DNA from: a bacterium
GTDB taxonomy: Bacteria; Armatimonadota; Zipacnadia; Zipacnadales; UBA11051
Direction of reading: 5' to 3'
DNA: 64,000 bases
Assembly: GCA_030604405.1 (NCBI GenBank)
Contig: JAUVVY010000021.1
Location: forward strand, 1 to 64,000
Of this stretch, positions 10,501 through 18,958 are shown one piece after another. Numbering within the stretch: position 1 is the first letter of the stretch; each line of letters starts with the position of its first letter. The position numbers and the translations under genes were made by a program. The notes under the pieces were generated by a model. That model was not told the DNA's origin and did not search any database. It was given only the letters and a program-made list of their open reading frames with translations.

Positions 10501-10948
10501 GGCGTGTGTGGCCCGCCGGCTGGGATACCAGCAGTACATGGACTTCGCCTTACGTGCCGCCTCGCTGCACATTCGCGGCGCTGAAAGTGGCTACGTTGAC
10601 ACCAGCCTCAATGTGCGTGAAGATTTCACACTGGCAATACAGTTGGCCTACACCTCGCCCGAGTTCTCCCGCCATATCACCGAGTCGGCCCTGCAACGTG
10701 CCCGCGGCGTCGCAAAGCTCAACGGGCACTGCTATTCGACGCTTGCTGCTGCGGCCGCCGAAGTGGACATCACCTGGGCCGGGCAACTGCTCAAGCAGAT
10801 GCCGCCCGATGATCCTTCTGCCAGGCGGCTCTGCCGCACCGAGGCTGCCCGTGCTGTGGTCAGGCGGCTGCTTGAAACTCCCGAAGAGCGCGAACACGAG
10901 ATGCTAACCAGCTACGAAAATTGGATCGTAGTTGACGAAGATTACTAA
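7568..10948 (+). CDS. Large secreted protein with about seven carboxypeptidase-regulatory-like domains and a helical-repeat C-terminus
   Basis: About 1126 residues. A GTG at 7568 follows GAGGTGAGG and opens a signal peptide (LLCTFLLMVWASSVSGA); a GTG at 7559 is the alternative. The first 650 residues hold about seven beta-sandwich units of the carboxypeptidase-regulatory/TonB-plug-like type. Each has a G-x-V-x-D-x-x-G-K-P-x-x-x-A signature, for example LSGTVVDAEGKPIADAQVWL, ISGKILDEAGKPLPGATVAV and LAGVVVDGAGKPLGGAKVFN. After a proline-rich linker (PPAPRANQLPPDQ) the last 470 residues are alpha-helical with TPR-like pairs. The short gaps to the next three genes suggest one operon with an ABC exporter. 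Role unknown; adhesion or envelope scaffold is a guess. Confidence 0.82.
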   Translation: MKSHGLLCTFLLMVWASSVSGAILSGTVVDAEGKPIADAQVWLHRTVYREESQRGLVASMKTAADGAFSLVDPDYDDIEGKGRWMLVAYKQGLALDGAHTSDIAKPFELKLVPPETISGKILDEAGKPLPGATVAVTNCRVGQYGQPGFRRFVLLTDFAKQFGVQTDQDGAFALHLTPPGASVTLYLCAAGYGSFSISSPVDVSALRLQPAGSIKGRIVAPEKLPDMAKARLMAFGRMSGRDMSASGEAKVDANGEFEFPELPPGSYLLHISSQPGDAYHVQGKSDIEVKSGKETVVELQAQKTAVIRGRVIAGDTGQGLADVSVSISEAPSGRTQQNGTFEVHALPGDKYIRVFPDEGYLGTRYEERIAIELGPEGADVGDIKLERAHTLKFLVVDEQDQPVEEAMVTVRVEGDRDYFPAFSSQTTDENGIYEKSSLRAGAIVSARAAKGNAMSEKVKATVGETEQPVKLVLKADAAAAITAIIVDQNGKPVVDAEVSAYERGENWGRSIRSDPPDENGRIECKGLTPGWQYQFRVKAPDSDRLDTGIWTAVAGETHDFGTIKLTRHTAFLAGVVVDGAGKPLGGAKVFNVGDTPGRKQVSTDEQGRFRLSGLAEGRAYAYVDAPGCRFTAAAAPTGTADLKIVLRPQAPGTMGNPPAPRANQLPPDQAKALARKLLIEAAEQTHGAAGYYRQSLLQALAQVDPTAAYEMAAKGGDEIWPINVQVARLRMADDCDEALALMKESFGTYGSYDLTRGLLGAADDQLSEHPDIARRCLEEALKVTPTLSVANKRVLYAALAARKLQEIAPQRAEQVYEQIVPLAASLSGADYDAFVRGMVAEQICDKHFDMAMQLIDGIQDQDEKQRHLTNIARHIAKTDPDRAVDMLKKLSDEWQRDYAYVRMLPFFPPDRFDHAIEIASGLSRNELRARALALLAQVGPEERVPQLLEQAAGELIAEATEQGMAPGGSRLAQSMARLACVARRLGYQQYMDFALRAASLHIRGAESGYVDTSLNVREDFTLAIQLAYTSPEFSRHITESALQRARGVAKLNGHCYSTLAAAAAEVDITWAGQLLKQMPPDDPSARRLCRTEAARAVVRRLLETPEEREHEMLTSYENWIVVDEDY

Positions 10949-10961
10949 GGTGGTGATTGTT

Positions 10962-12317
10962 GTGAAAAAGTTGCTCTGGATACTGGCACTTGCGGCCACG
11001 ATTGCCGCGGCGCAGGCGGGCGAATTGCAGTTTATAGACAAATGGACCGCCGGCGAATTGCCTGCCTACGGCCAGCAGTGCTGGCCATTGGTCGCAGTCA
11101 AGCCGGCTGGCCTCACCGCCGAGCCACAGTACCCTCCCGGCACCGTCCGCTACGCTAGTTTCAATTTCCGAGACGATGCCAATGAGCCGGTGCTCGTAGT
11201 TGCAGCTCTGGTGACACCGCCCGACGGTCAGGCGATGCTTTACGTGGACAGCAACGCCGACGGAGTGCTGAAGGCCGGTGAGCGTGCCGCTTTAGCTACT
11301 CCCGAACGCCGCCCGCTGGGATTTGGCAAGCCCCAAAAGGCCGTCTGGGTAGCCCCGCTGTATAAGCCCCGTAAGCGCATGGTGGCCTTCACGATGACTA
11401 GTTTCGAGCTGATGCTCGGATGCGCGGTGCGGGGCTATGCGCAGGCGACACTGCCGCTGGCCGAAAAGCAAGTTCGCGCCGTATTCGTGGATGTGAATGC
11501 TAATATGCTTCTGGAGCAGTTCCGGGACGCTGTCTATGCAGATGTCAACGGTGATGGGCAATTCGACGGTGCGACGGAGTGTTTTCCGCTTGTGGAGCGC
11601 GTAGCTATCGGCCCAGCGGCCTTCAGTTTTGCCAAGTGGCAGCCGTTGGAGGCGGCCGAGTGGCAGTCTGCTGCAGTCGGGTCGGCGCGGGTAAAATTCG
11701 TCATCGGCTCTCTGCCTGTTGAGCCGGAGTCAGTGCTCGCCACAATAGGCAGCCTCACAGGCGGAACCTTTCAGATAACTGCCCTGAATAAAGAGATGGA
11801 ACTGCCCGCCGGAACGTACACCGCCGAGAGCCTGATTATCCAAGTCCCCGGTTGCAAAGCTAACACTATGACCTATACCTTCAGCCGCTCTGGCCTTGGC
11901 ACGGTCATGAAAGTCGGCGGCGAGGAGACGACTTTTGACCTGCTCGGTGATATGTCGGCCCCTGCCAGCTTCGATGGTGAGCCGCGGCCCGGGGTTAGAC
12001 TCAGCATCGAAATCAATCCGCGTACCAGCACCGGCATGATTCTGAATTCGGAATCCGAGGGTAGTCAGATCAGTCAGCGAAGCTTCTCCTACGGTGGGGC
12101 AACACTCCCTACTACTGTCACGCTCATCGGGCCGGAGGGGGCCGAGTTAGCCAGAGTGGACTCGGTGAGTCCCGCCTGCTGTGGCACCTTTGCCCGCTGC
12201 GAATTGACAGTGCCTGCTGACGCCAAGCCCGGCGAGTACACCATCAAAGTAGTCTATAACCTCAGCCTCCTCGGCCAGAACCCCACCGGCGAGACAAAAT
12301 TCAATATAGAGGAATAA
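10962..12317 (+). CDS. Secreted protein with two EF-hand/dockerin-like calcium loops, unknown function
   Basis: About 451 residues. The GTG at 10962 is preferred because AAGGTGG lies 9 nt upstream and it opens a signal peptide (KKLLWILALAATIAAAQAG); the frame is open further upstream, overlapping the previous gene. Residues 96-107 (DSNADGVLKAGE) and 194-206 (DVNGDGQFDGATE) match the Dx[DN]xDG calcium-binding loop of dockerins and thrombospondin type-3-like modules. The rest is beta-rich, with a C-terminal region ending TIKVVYNLSLLGQNP that looks Ig-like. It begins 13 bp after the previous stop, so the two are probably co-expressed. No enzyme motif is visible. Confidence 0.72.
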   Translation: MKKLLWILALAATIAAAQAGELQFIDKWTAGELPAYGQQCWPLVAVKPAGLTAEPQYPPGTVRYASFNFRDDANEPVLVVAALVTPPDGQAMLYVDSNADGVLKAGERAALATPERRPLGFGKPQKAVWVAPLYKPRKRMVAFTMTSFELMLGCAVRGYAQATLPLAEKQVRAVFVDVNANMLLEQFRDAVYADVNGDGQFDGATECFPLVERVAIGPAAFSFAKWQPLEAAEWQSAAVGSARVKFVIGSLPVEPESVLATIGSLTGGTFQITALNKEMELPAGTYTAESLIIQVPGCKANTMTYTFSRSGLGTVMKVGGEETTFDLLGDMSAPASFDGEPRPGVRLSIEINPRTSTGMILNSESEGSQISQRSFSYGGATLPTTVTLIGPEGAELARVDSVSPACCGTFARCELTVPADAKPGEYTIKVVYNLSLLGQNPTGETKFNIEE

Positions 12318-12375
12318 ACCCCCACACAGGCAATGCGTATTACATGGAGCCTTTGCTGGGGAGCCAAGAGCGATC

Positions 12376-13281
12376 ATGCGGCAGATGACTGAGGCAGACA
12401 ATTATGTCCTGCGCGTCAGCAACCTGCACAAGCGTTATGGGGTAGTGCAGGCCCTCAACGGCCTTAGCTTCGACGTGCCGCGCGGGGCGTTCTACGGATT
12501 GTTCGGGCGCAACGGCTCCGGCAAGACCACCACCTTCGACATCATCAGCGGCCTCACTGGCCGTGATAGCGGCACAGTTGAGATGCTCGGCGAGCAGGTC
12601 GGCATGGAACCATCGGTCGAGGCGAAGCGGCGTTTTGCCTATGTCGGCGGCCATATCAACCTTTACAGTTGGATGACTCTCCAGGAGCACCTCGATTATG
12701 TGGCCGGCTTCTACTCGACGTGGGAGCCAAACCGCTGCGATGAACTCATGAAAGTGTTTCGGCTGCCCATGCGGCAGCGCGTGGAGACGCTCTCCCCGGG
12801 CCAGCATGTCCAATTTCAGTTGCTGATGGCGCTGCCGCGCCACCCGGAGCTTCTGATAATGGACGAGCCGGGCAACCTCGACCCGGTGGTCAGGCTGCGG
12901 CTCATGACCACCATGACCGAGATCATCCGGGCTGAGCAAGCAACAATTCTCATGGCCTCGCATCTGCTTGACGAATTGCAAGGTGTCTGCGACCACATGT
13001 GCATCATTGACCGCGGCGTGACGCTCACGGCGGGGCCTGTGGACGAGTTGATGGCCGACGTACGGCAGCTACATTTCCACGGCGTCTCGGGCGCAGAGCC
13101 GCCGGCGATGGAAGGCCTGTGGTTCGAGCCGATTGCCGAGGACGAGCTGAACGCTGTAATAATCGGGCACACCGAGGACAAGGCGGAGGCGCTGGCCCGC
13201 GAGCTTGGAGCCAGGAGCTACGATACCGAAACGGTGAGTCTGCAGGACTTCTTCATCGCCCTTACCTCGGACAAGGATTGA
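12376..13281 (+). CDS. ABC transporter ATP-binding protein
   Basis: About 301 residues. Walker A is GRNGSGKTT (about residues 49-57); Walker B is LLIMDEP. The ABC signature is LSPGQHVQF rather than LSGGQ, and the D-loop region reads GNLDP where SGLDP is usual; both are tolerated variations in ABC-2/YtrB-type exporters. A switch histidine is present (MASHLLDEL). The C-terminal 70 residues are a non-ATPase domain typical of this subgroup. It is followed after 6 bp by the permease gene, with which it should form a membrane exporter, and sits in line with the two secreted-protein genes upstream. Confidence 0.92.
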   Translation: MRQMTEADNYVLRVSNLHKRYGVVQALNGLSFDVPRGAFYGLFGRNGSGKTTTFDIISGLTGRDSGTVEMLGEQVGMEPSVEAKRRFAYVGGHINLYSWMTLQEHLDYVAGFYSTWEPNRCDELMKVFRLPMRQRVETLSPGQHVQFQLLMALPRHPELLIMDEPGNLDPVVRLRLMTTMTEIIRAEQATILMASHLLDELQGVCDHMCIIDRGVTLTAGPVDELMADVRQLHFHGVSGAEPPAMEGLWFEPIAEDELNAVIIGHTEDKAEALARELGARSYDTETVSLQDFFIALTSDKD

Positions 13282-13287
13282 GACAGG

Positions 13288-15048
13288 GTGGACACGTCTG
13301 CGCGCAATCCCATAGCCAGACTGGCAGTGCATGAGTTCCGCCGCACGTTCGGCGTGCGTCTGAGCGATATGTATATGCCGTGGACCTCTTCAAGGCTGGA
13401 CCGGATTCTCTCCGTGTCGGGCGTGGCGATGGGCGTTATGTATGTGTGGGGAATGGCTGGGTTTACGCGTGGATGGATGGTTGATTGGCACGGAGTGTCC
13501 GGCAGTGGCGTATTAAGTTGGCTACTATGGGGCCTCGGCGGGCTAATCCCCGTCGTGCTGGCAGTGCGTGCCGGGTGGATCGGGTCTGAACAGATGTTGG
13601 CCGCCTCGCTCCAACGCATCACCAAACCTGTTACTCACCTATTGCCACTGAGCGCGACACAAGCATTAGCCGCGATAATTATGGGCCGAGCGTGGGCAGT
13701 AGTGGTTGCGTTAGGAGTGGGCATGGTGATACTGGCCCTCGCCCGCTATCTGATGGTAGCGCAGCAGCTTGTTAACTCGCTGCCTTCCCTCATTGATCCG
13801 TGGCTATGCGCGGCCCCGCTGCTGTTCTATGGCTTCTTGGTCGTTACGACCAGGAATGCTGCCGAGAGCCGCCGCTGGGACACAGGCGTGGCTGGGCTCC
13901 GCTCACTCTGGATCACCTTGGGTGCTGTGGCTGGCCTGGGCGCCTGCTATGCAGCGAAGCTGAATTTCAGTGTCCACTGGCAGTTGACCGCGTATGTGGC
14001 ATTCGCCGCAGCGGGTGTCACTGCGGTGGTGGCGTGCCAGGTATTGAGCAACGCAATGGGCAGAGCTAGACTGCCGGCGGATCGCCCGCTGGCAAGCGGC
14101 CAGGACCCCTATGACGCGCTGCTGCGGCCGACGCTTCTTGCCAGGTGGACGAAGGCGGCTGCGGGTGCGCAAGGCTTCGGTCTCGGCGAAGCGGGCCGGT
14201 CGGTGCTTACGCGCCGCTGGCTGAAGCGAAGTGCAGCATTCGCCACGGTCCTCGCGGTGCTCCTCACGCTCTCGAGCGCTCTCTGGCAGCTCGGAGCTGT
14301 TGTTGTTTGCGGCCCTTCGTCTTCGAGTTGTGAAGCGGCAATAGAGTTCGGCGTCGGTGGCGTGGTGGCGCTGTTTGGGTTCGCCATACTGATAATGGCC
14401 GTCGCCCTGTGGCAGGAGATTATCGTTGTTGATTCGCGTACAGCGAGGTACATGGGCCAGGTCGCCGACCCGTTCGGGCGCAAGCACGTGGGCCTATTGC
14501 TGCCGGTCCCGATCCGCAGGCTCTGGGCACAGCGGCTGCTCGGGCTTTTGATGATGTGCGCGCTCCTGGTCGTAGCCGGCGCCGCCAGCCACGGGGTTTC
14601 GTGGAGGTTGGGGCAGTTGCTTGCTGGTTCTGACCTAGCGAGCGTCGGGCCGGTACTATATTGGATTTTTCCGGCTGCGCTCGTATTGGCCTTGGTTGCC
14701 TTTGCCTTGGTGCCTTTGCTGGGCAGGGCGGCAAGAACCGTTGAAATATCGGGCTGTCTCTTGTGGGGATTGTGCTATTGCAGCGCCTTCGGCGCTGCGG
14801 CCATCTTCGTGGCACTTCGTCTGGATCGTGTCTCCGGCCCTGCATTCACTTACTACACGCTGCTCGTGGCAATAGCGTGGTGGGCGCTGGTGCTGGTCTT
14901 CTCGTGGTTGGGGTGTGAGCCGTCGGCATGGCGCCTGACCGACACCGGTGCTCCGTCGTTTGCCGGCAAGCTCCAGGCCTTGTTCGTGCATCTGGCCTTG
15001 ATCTTGACATGCGGTTGTGTCGGCTGCCTGTTCATAATTCTTCTCTGA
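13288..15048 (+). CDS. ABC-2-type transporter permease
   Basis: About 586 residues with roughly 12 to 13 hydrophobic segments (for example VSGVAMGVMYVWGMAGF near 44-60 and ALLVVAGAASHGV near 425). A cytoplasmic N-terminal stretch contains HEFRRTFGVR, as often seen at the start of ABC-2 permeases. The GTG start lies 6 bp after the ATPase stop. The large size and duplicated arrangement (two halves of about six segments) suggest a half-transporter working with the preceding ATPase. The substrate is not indicated. Confidence 0.85.
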   Translation: MDTSARNPIARLAVHEFRRTFGVRLSDMYMPWTSSRLDRILSVSGVAMGVMYVWGMAGFTRGWMVDWHGVSGSGVLSWLLWGLGGLIPVVLAVRAGWIGSEQMLAASLQRITKPVTHLLPLSATQALAAIIMGRAWAVVVALGVGMVILALARYLMVAQQLVNSLPSLIDPWLCAAPLLFYGFLVVTTRNAAESRRWDTGVAGLRSLWITLGAVAGLGACYAAKLNFSVHWQLTAYVAFAAAGVTAVVACQVLSNAMGRARLPADRPLASGQDPYDALLRPTLLARWTKAAAGAQGFGLGEAGRSVLTRRWLKRSAAFATVLAVLLTLSSALWQLGAVVVCGPSSSSCEAAIEFGVGGVVALFGFAILIMAVALWQEIIVVDSRTARYMGQVADPFGRKHVGLLLPVPIRRLWAQRLLGLLMMCALLVVAGAASHGVSWRLGQLLAGSDLASVGPVLYWIFPAALVLALVAFALVPLLGRAARTVEISGCLLWGLCYCSAFGAAAIFVALRLDRVSGPAFTYYTLLVAIAWWALVLVFSWLGCEPSAWRLTDTGAPSFAGKLQALFVHLALILTCGCVGCLFIILL

Positions 15049-15152
15049 CTGAGGCCGTACCCAGTTGACACGAGCGGCCCCGGCAGGCCCAGGTGTACCG
15101 GCCGGCGAAATAGATATGGTAATTCCGCAATTCGGAATCGTGGAATTGCCCG

Positions 15153-16157
15153 CTACTGCCCCTGCACGGCCTCGATGAGTGCGGCCATATTCTCTGCAGG
15201 TACGTCCTTGGGGATCGAATGTGCCGGCGCGATGATATAGCCCCCGTCGCGGCCAATCTCTGCCATCAGCCGACGTGCCTCCGTCTTCACCTCTTCCGGC
15301 GTTGCGTAGGGCAGCAGTCGCTGTGTGCTCACGCCGCCGTGGAAGGTCAGGTAGTTGCCGTACTGCCGCTTTGCCTCGTAAACGTCAATTACCTCCGGCT
15401 GAAACGGGTTGAACACGTCCACGCCGATCTCGATGAGGTCGGGGAAAACTTCATACACGTCGCCACAGCAGTGGATGAGGACGTACTTGTCCGCTGCGTG
15501 CACAGCTTCATACATACGAGCCAGGCGCGGCTTGATAAAGCGCCGCCACAGTTTCGGCCCCATCAGCATCCCCTGCTGCTGGCCCCAGTCGTCACCGAAG
15601 CGCACTCCGTCAATAGGGTAGGTCACGGCACGCCTGATCAGACCGAGGTTGAACTCGGTTATGGCGTCGAGCAGGTCGTCCACGAAGCGGGGGTGGTCGT
15701 GCATGTCCATCATCAGGTTGACCATCCCGCGCATCGTCCAGGCCCGCTCGAAAAGCGAAAAGCCAATTTCCATCGTTACGAACTTGTCCTCAACGGATGC
15801 TAGCTTGTCGCCGAATCCCTCCCAGCGCGCCGGGTCGTCAGGGTCCGGCCACTGATAGTCGCCAGGAGTCGGCTGCGGGAAGATCAATCTCTCCGGGTTG
15901 CCGATATCTTTATCTATGGTGCGGTTCCAGACGACACCAAACTGGTCGCGCCAGAGGTCGGGCTCGATCTCCACCCACGCGTCGGGCCGCAGCGGCTCGC
16001 AGGCGGCCAGATGATTGCCGAGCTTGGCGACAAAGTCAGGGTCGCCAGTGTACTCGACCATTTTCTGTTGGGCGACCTGGGTAAAGTCCAGGTGCCACGG
16101 GCAGATGTCCGGCTGCTCGTGGCGCAGGGCCATTTTCACGCGTTCTTTGGCGGTCAT
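15153..16157 (-). CDS. UroD-fold protein, probable methyltransferase
   Basis: About 334 residues starting MTAKERVKMALRHEQPDICP, a UroD-superfamily N-terminus. The sequence VLIHCCGDVYEVFPDLIEIG carries the His-x-Cys that serves as zinc ligands in MtaA/CmuA-like methyltransferases, and APAHSIPKDVP sits where a late ligand or substrate loop lies. The HemE arginine motif is absent. AGGAGC is placed 6 nt before the ATG. It is clearly a different subfamily from the UroD-like gene at 2596-3624, where the corresponding motif is HTDGD. It diverges from the NIF3-like gene across 205 bp, so the two may be co-regulated. Confidence 0.87.
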   Translation of the reverse strand: MTAKERVKMALRHEQPDICPWHLDFTQVAQQKMVEYTGDPDFVAKLGNHLAACEPLRPDAWVEIEPDLWRDQFGVVWNRTIDKDIGNPERLIFPQPTPGDYQWPDPDDPARWEGFGDKLASVEDKFVTMEIGFSLFERAWTMRGMVNLMMDMHDHPRFVDDLLDAITEFNLGLIRRAVTYPIDGVRFGDDWGQQQGMLMGPKLWRRFIKPRLARMYEAVHAADKYVLIHCCGDVYEVFPDLIEIGVDVFNPFQPEVIDVYEAKRQYGNYLTFHGGVSTQRLLPYATPEEVKTEARRLMAEIGRDGGYIIAPAHSIPKDVPAENMAALIEAVQGQ

Positions 16158-16362
16158 TGCCTGCTCCTGTTTTCGGAATTGTGACGCACCGGCGGGCCTC
16201 GCATCGGCCCGCAGTATTTTAACCTATTGTCCACGGACATGCCAGGCCCGAACGGCGGCGGGCAGGAGGAGAAAGCGAAAGTGTGGCGAAATCGCTCAAG
16301 TGGTTTTCTGCGAGGTTCCGACAAAAAGGCTCTGTGCCCATTTTTCCGATTAAAGAAGGCGA

Positions 16363-17145
16363 ATGAAGATGACTGCGAAGGAAATAGGTGACTACATCGA
16401 GAAGCTGGTCCCCGGCTGGCAGCTTGGCGGGGAAGAGGGCTTCCTGTGGGGCGATCCGCGCAGTGAGGTCACTGGCGTTGTGGTTGCGTGGATGGCCACG
16501 GTTGAGGCCATCGAGGCCGCGGCCGCTCAGGGCTGCAACTTCATGCTGGTTCACGAGCAGCTTACGTATCCCTACCCATCCCGCGGCTCCTTGTTGGAAC
16601 AGTGCTTGCACTGGCGCAGCAACCAGGCGCGTCTGAGCAGGCTTGCCGGGCACAACATCACGGTATATCGCGCCCACGGATTGCTCGACACCTACTGCAT
16701 TCTCGACGATTTCGCCAAGCGGCTGGGCCTTCCGGAACCGTCGGTGAGCGAGGCCTATTTCCGCATCTACGACATCGGGCCGACAACCGTCGGCGAGCTG
16801 GCTGACACGTGCAAGACGGCTACCGGCATGGACGCGGTGCGCGTGGTCGGCGATATGGACCGTGTCGTCAGCCGCGTTGGCACGCCCTGGGGCGGCCTCG
16901 GCCTGTCGCTCAACGTCGGCTTCATCGAGGGGCTCTTGTGCTACGAGCCGGATGTGCTCATCGGCGGCGAAAGCGACGAGTACGCAATGTTCTTGCTCCA
17001 GGACTGCGACGTGCCGTTTATCGAGATGGGCCATACGACCAGTGAGAACATCGGCCTGGCGCGGATAGCAAACGAAATGGACTCCGCCTTCAGCGACATC
17101 AAGGTGATCTACCATCCCGTGACCTGTCCGTGGCAGATGCGCTAG
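16363..17145 (+). CDS. NIF3/DUF34-family dinuclear-metal protein
   Basis: About 260 residues. Family-like ligands can be placed: NFMLVHEQLTYPYP (usual HH-P motif), VYRAHGLLD (usual Y-x-x-H-x-x-x-D), and GESDEYAMF followed by GHTTSEN (usual late Glu/His ligands). In the first motif the second histidine is replaced by glutamate, so the metal site is not canonical. NIF3-like proteins form hexameric rings with two metals per subunit; their function is still debated. Either of two nearby ATGs (16363, 16369) may be used; AAGAAGGCG precedes them. Divergent from the UroD-like gene. Confidence 0.78.
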   Translation: MKMTAKEIGDYIEKLVPGWQLGGEEGFLWGDPRSEVTGVVVAWMATVEAIEAAAAQGCNFMLVHEQLTYPYPSRGSLLEQCLHWRSNQARLSRLAGHNITVYRAHGLLDTYCILDDFAKRLGLPEPSVSEAYFRIYDIGPTTVGELADTCKTATGMDAVRVVGDMDRVVSRVGTPWGGLGLSLNVGFIEGLLCYEPDVLIGGESDEYAMFLLQDCDVPFIEMGHTTSENIGLARIANEMDSAFSDIKVIYHPVTCPWQMR

Positions 17146-17187
17146 CTCAGATAGACATGGACACGTGGCACAAATATGCACGCGTAG

Positions 17188-17206
17188 GTCGGGCTTCCAG
17201 CCCGAC
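17188..17206. repeat. Dispersed intergenic hairpin repeat, copy 1
   Basis: GTCGGGCTTCCAGCCCGAC is a perfect 8-bp inverted repeat with a TCC loop, preceded by CGCGTAG. Related copies occur at 52488-52568, 55834-55883 and 60366-60480. Confidence 0.75.
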
Positions 17207-17255
17207 AATGACACAAGAATGAACTACTCTTAGAGTGCGATTGAGGTGCAAAGGC

Positions 17256-17996
17256 ATGACGATGAGAGCAATTCTGCCCGGAACACTGATTGCGTGGGTG
17301 ATGTTCGCAGCAACTGCTACGCTGTATGCTTTTCCCACTGACGGCGTCGTGGCCCCGGTACCTGAGACGCTGGCGGACAAGACTTATGAATTGCAGATCG
17401 AGCATCACGGTGTCCAGGTAATGCAGGGACGGGCATATTTCGACAGGATCGGCCTGCAGGTTGGGCTGGGAGGCGGATGGGAGGTCGGCTTTGATCACCA
17501 TCTCGGCGGCCCCGATCGCACAATCAGCAGTGACGCGCACTATCGCTGGCACCTGAAGTACCGTCCCGCTGAGGTGGGTTTTGACAAACACTGGTTTAAT
17601 TTCAAGAAGCAGATTCTGGCCGAGAAAAAGAGCCGTCCGGCTTTGGCCTGGGGCGTGTTGAATATTGGCGGGAATGCCACCAGTGGCAACTATGTAGTGG
17701 CCGGCAAGCATTTCGGCCGTTGGCAGCTTTGCCTGGGCTGGTCGGATATTCTCGACAATCCCAGCTTTGACTACAATGAGCCGGACTATATCTATGAGGT
17801 GGTAGGCTACCAGTACAATGACGACTGGAAGTTCTGGGCCGAGCACATCAGCCGCGGAGGTTTTTCGACCAGTTTCGCTGGCGAGGGCCGCATTGCGGAC
17901 AATCTGTATCTCACAGCGGGCTGGATGAGAGCCAACAATGCTATGCATGACGATGCGTGGATATTGAACTTGACGTACCGAGGTACCTGGCAGTAG
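17256..17996 (+). CDS. Small outer-membrane beta-barrel-like protein
   Basis: About 247 residues. The ATG at 17256 has GAGGTG 7 nt upstream; it opens a signal peptide (GTLIAWVMFAATATLYA). The mature part alternates hydrophobic and polar residues with many aromatic strand ends, for example GRWQLCLGWSDILD, YIYEVVGYQYNDDWKFWAEH and DNLYLTAGWMRANNAMH, as in 8- to 10-strand barrels. The last strand is DAWILNLTYRGTWQ, not the usual terminal Phe/Trp. It ends at a strong bidirectional terminator. The function is unknown. Confidence 0.65.
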   Translation: MTMRAILPGTLIAWVMFAATATLYAFPTDGVVAPVPETLADKTYELQIEHHGVQVMQGRAYFDRIGLQVGLGGGWEVGFDHHLGGPDRTISSDAHYRWHLKYRPAEVGFDKHWFNFKKQILAEKKSRPALAWGVLNIGGNATSGNYVVAGKHFGRWQLCLGWSDILDNPSFDYNEPDYIYEVVGYQYNDDWKFWAEHISRGGFSTSFAGEGRIADNLYLTAGWMRANNAMHDDAWILNLTYRGTWQ

Positions 17997-18041
17997 TAGT
18001 TTGACGCCGCGCCTGCTCGTCCAGGCAGCAGCGAGGAGAAG

Positions 18042-18069
18042 ACGAACCCGCCACTGATGGCGGGTTCGT
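18042..18069. terminator. Bidirectional intrinsic terminator
   Basis: A perfect 12-bp stem (acgaacccgcca / tggcgggttcgt) with a CTGA loop. It is followed on the plus strand by TGGTCTTTTCT and on the minus strand by CTTCTCCTC. It lies between convergent genes ending at 17996 and 18104. Confidence 0.85.
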
Positions 18070-18103
18070 TGGTCTTTTCTGAAATGGATTGTACTTGTGA
18101 GGC

Positions 18104-18898
18104 TTACTGGTTGATGCTGGGTAGGCCGGCTTTGACAATGGGGAGCGCCTTGGTCAGGTTGTCGGCCCAGGCCTGTGCCAGTTCCTCGGTGCTCTTCATT
18201 TTTGCCAGCTTGGCGTCCTTCTTGGTAGCCGTTAGGATGCGCTGTTGACCCACATAGAGCGCGTGCTCCTCGCCGATCGGCTGCACGGTAATCGGCAGCA
18301 TGCCGTCCTTGGACACCACGTCAACCAGCCGCGATTCAACTACTGCACCGCGCTGTCGGAGCGTGGCAAAGCCGTTAAGGTCGCGCAGCCGGAACAGTAG
18401 TACGCCGCCCACGCCGACAGCGTAGGTAACCGGCGCACCAGCCGACGCGCACGGCGCTACCTCGGGCAGGTTCGTGCGCAGGCTCGCGAGCCACTGCTGG
18501 GCCAGCTCTTCCGACGAACGCCCAACCGCCTCGGCGTCGTTTGGATAGACAGTGATCAGCCTATACTTGCCGACGCAGATGGTGGGCTTACCGCGCACCT
18601 CAGTGAGCTTGAAGTTGCCTGGGTCCACGCGCTCGTTCGATATTATCTCAGTCAGGCGCAGATAGATGATGCGTTCGCGCTCGGCGACGGTGAAGCCGGC
18701 TGCCGGGCTGCGAATGGTGAACAGAAGAAAGTTGCCGATGGCGATGTCGGCCTTCTCCAATTCAGGACCCCGTGTCGCGGGCTTGTCGTTCAGATCGCCG
18801 CTGATAACGATCTCACACGCTTCGCCAGTACTTGCCGTAGCCGCCAAAGCCGCTACCGCCAGGACTACGCCGATTAGTAAGCATATGCGCTTTTCCAA
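18104..18898 (-). CDS. Secreted protein with two copies of an MscS-associated extracytoplasmic domain
   Basis: About 265 residues with a signal peptide (CLLIGVVLAVAALAATASTG). The TTG at 18898 is chosen because GGAGGGGAG lies 9 nt upstream; an in-frame ATG at 18913 would overlap that site. The mature protein contains two homologous blocks of about 90 residues. Both have the pattern LLF-[TR]-[IL]-R, then a GFT/GFA helix, a strand ending VGKYRLITVYPNDAEA or VGQQRILTATKKDAKL, and a final helix SSEELAQQWLASLRTNLP or STEELAQAWADNLTKALP. This resembles the extracytoplasmic region found in front of some cyanobacterial MscS-type channels (my recollection of the family, not a search). It begins 60 bp after uppS and is probably the last gene of that operon. 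Confidence 0.68.
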   Translation of the reverse strand: MEKRICLLIGVVLAVAALAATASTGEACEIVISGDLNDKPATRGPELEKADIAIGNFLLFTIRSPAAGFTVAERERIIYLRLTEIISNERVDPGNFKLTEVRGKPTICVGKYRLITVYPNDAEAVGRSSEELAQQWLASLRTNLPEVAPCASAGAPVTYAVGVGGVLLFRLRDLNGFATLRQRGAVVESRLVDVVSKDGMLPITVQPIGEEHALYVGQQRILTATKKDAKLAKMKSTEELAQAWADNLTKALPIVKAGLPSINQ

Positions 18899-18958
18899 GA
18901 TGCTCCCCTCCATGCGTTGGTGGTTTGTCCCATATTGTAACAGTCTGCGGTCAGTATT

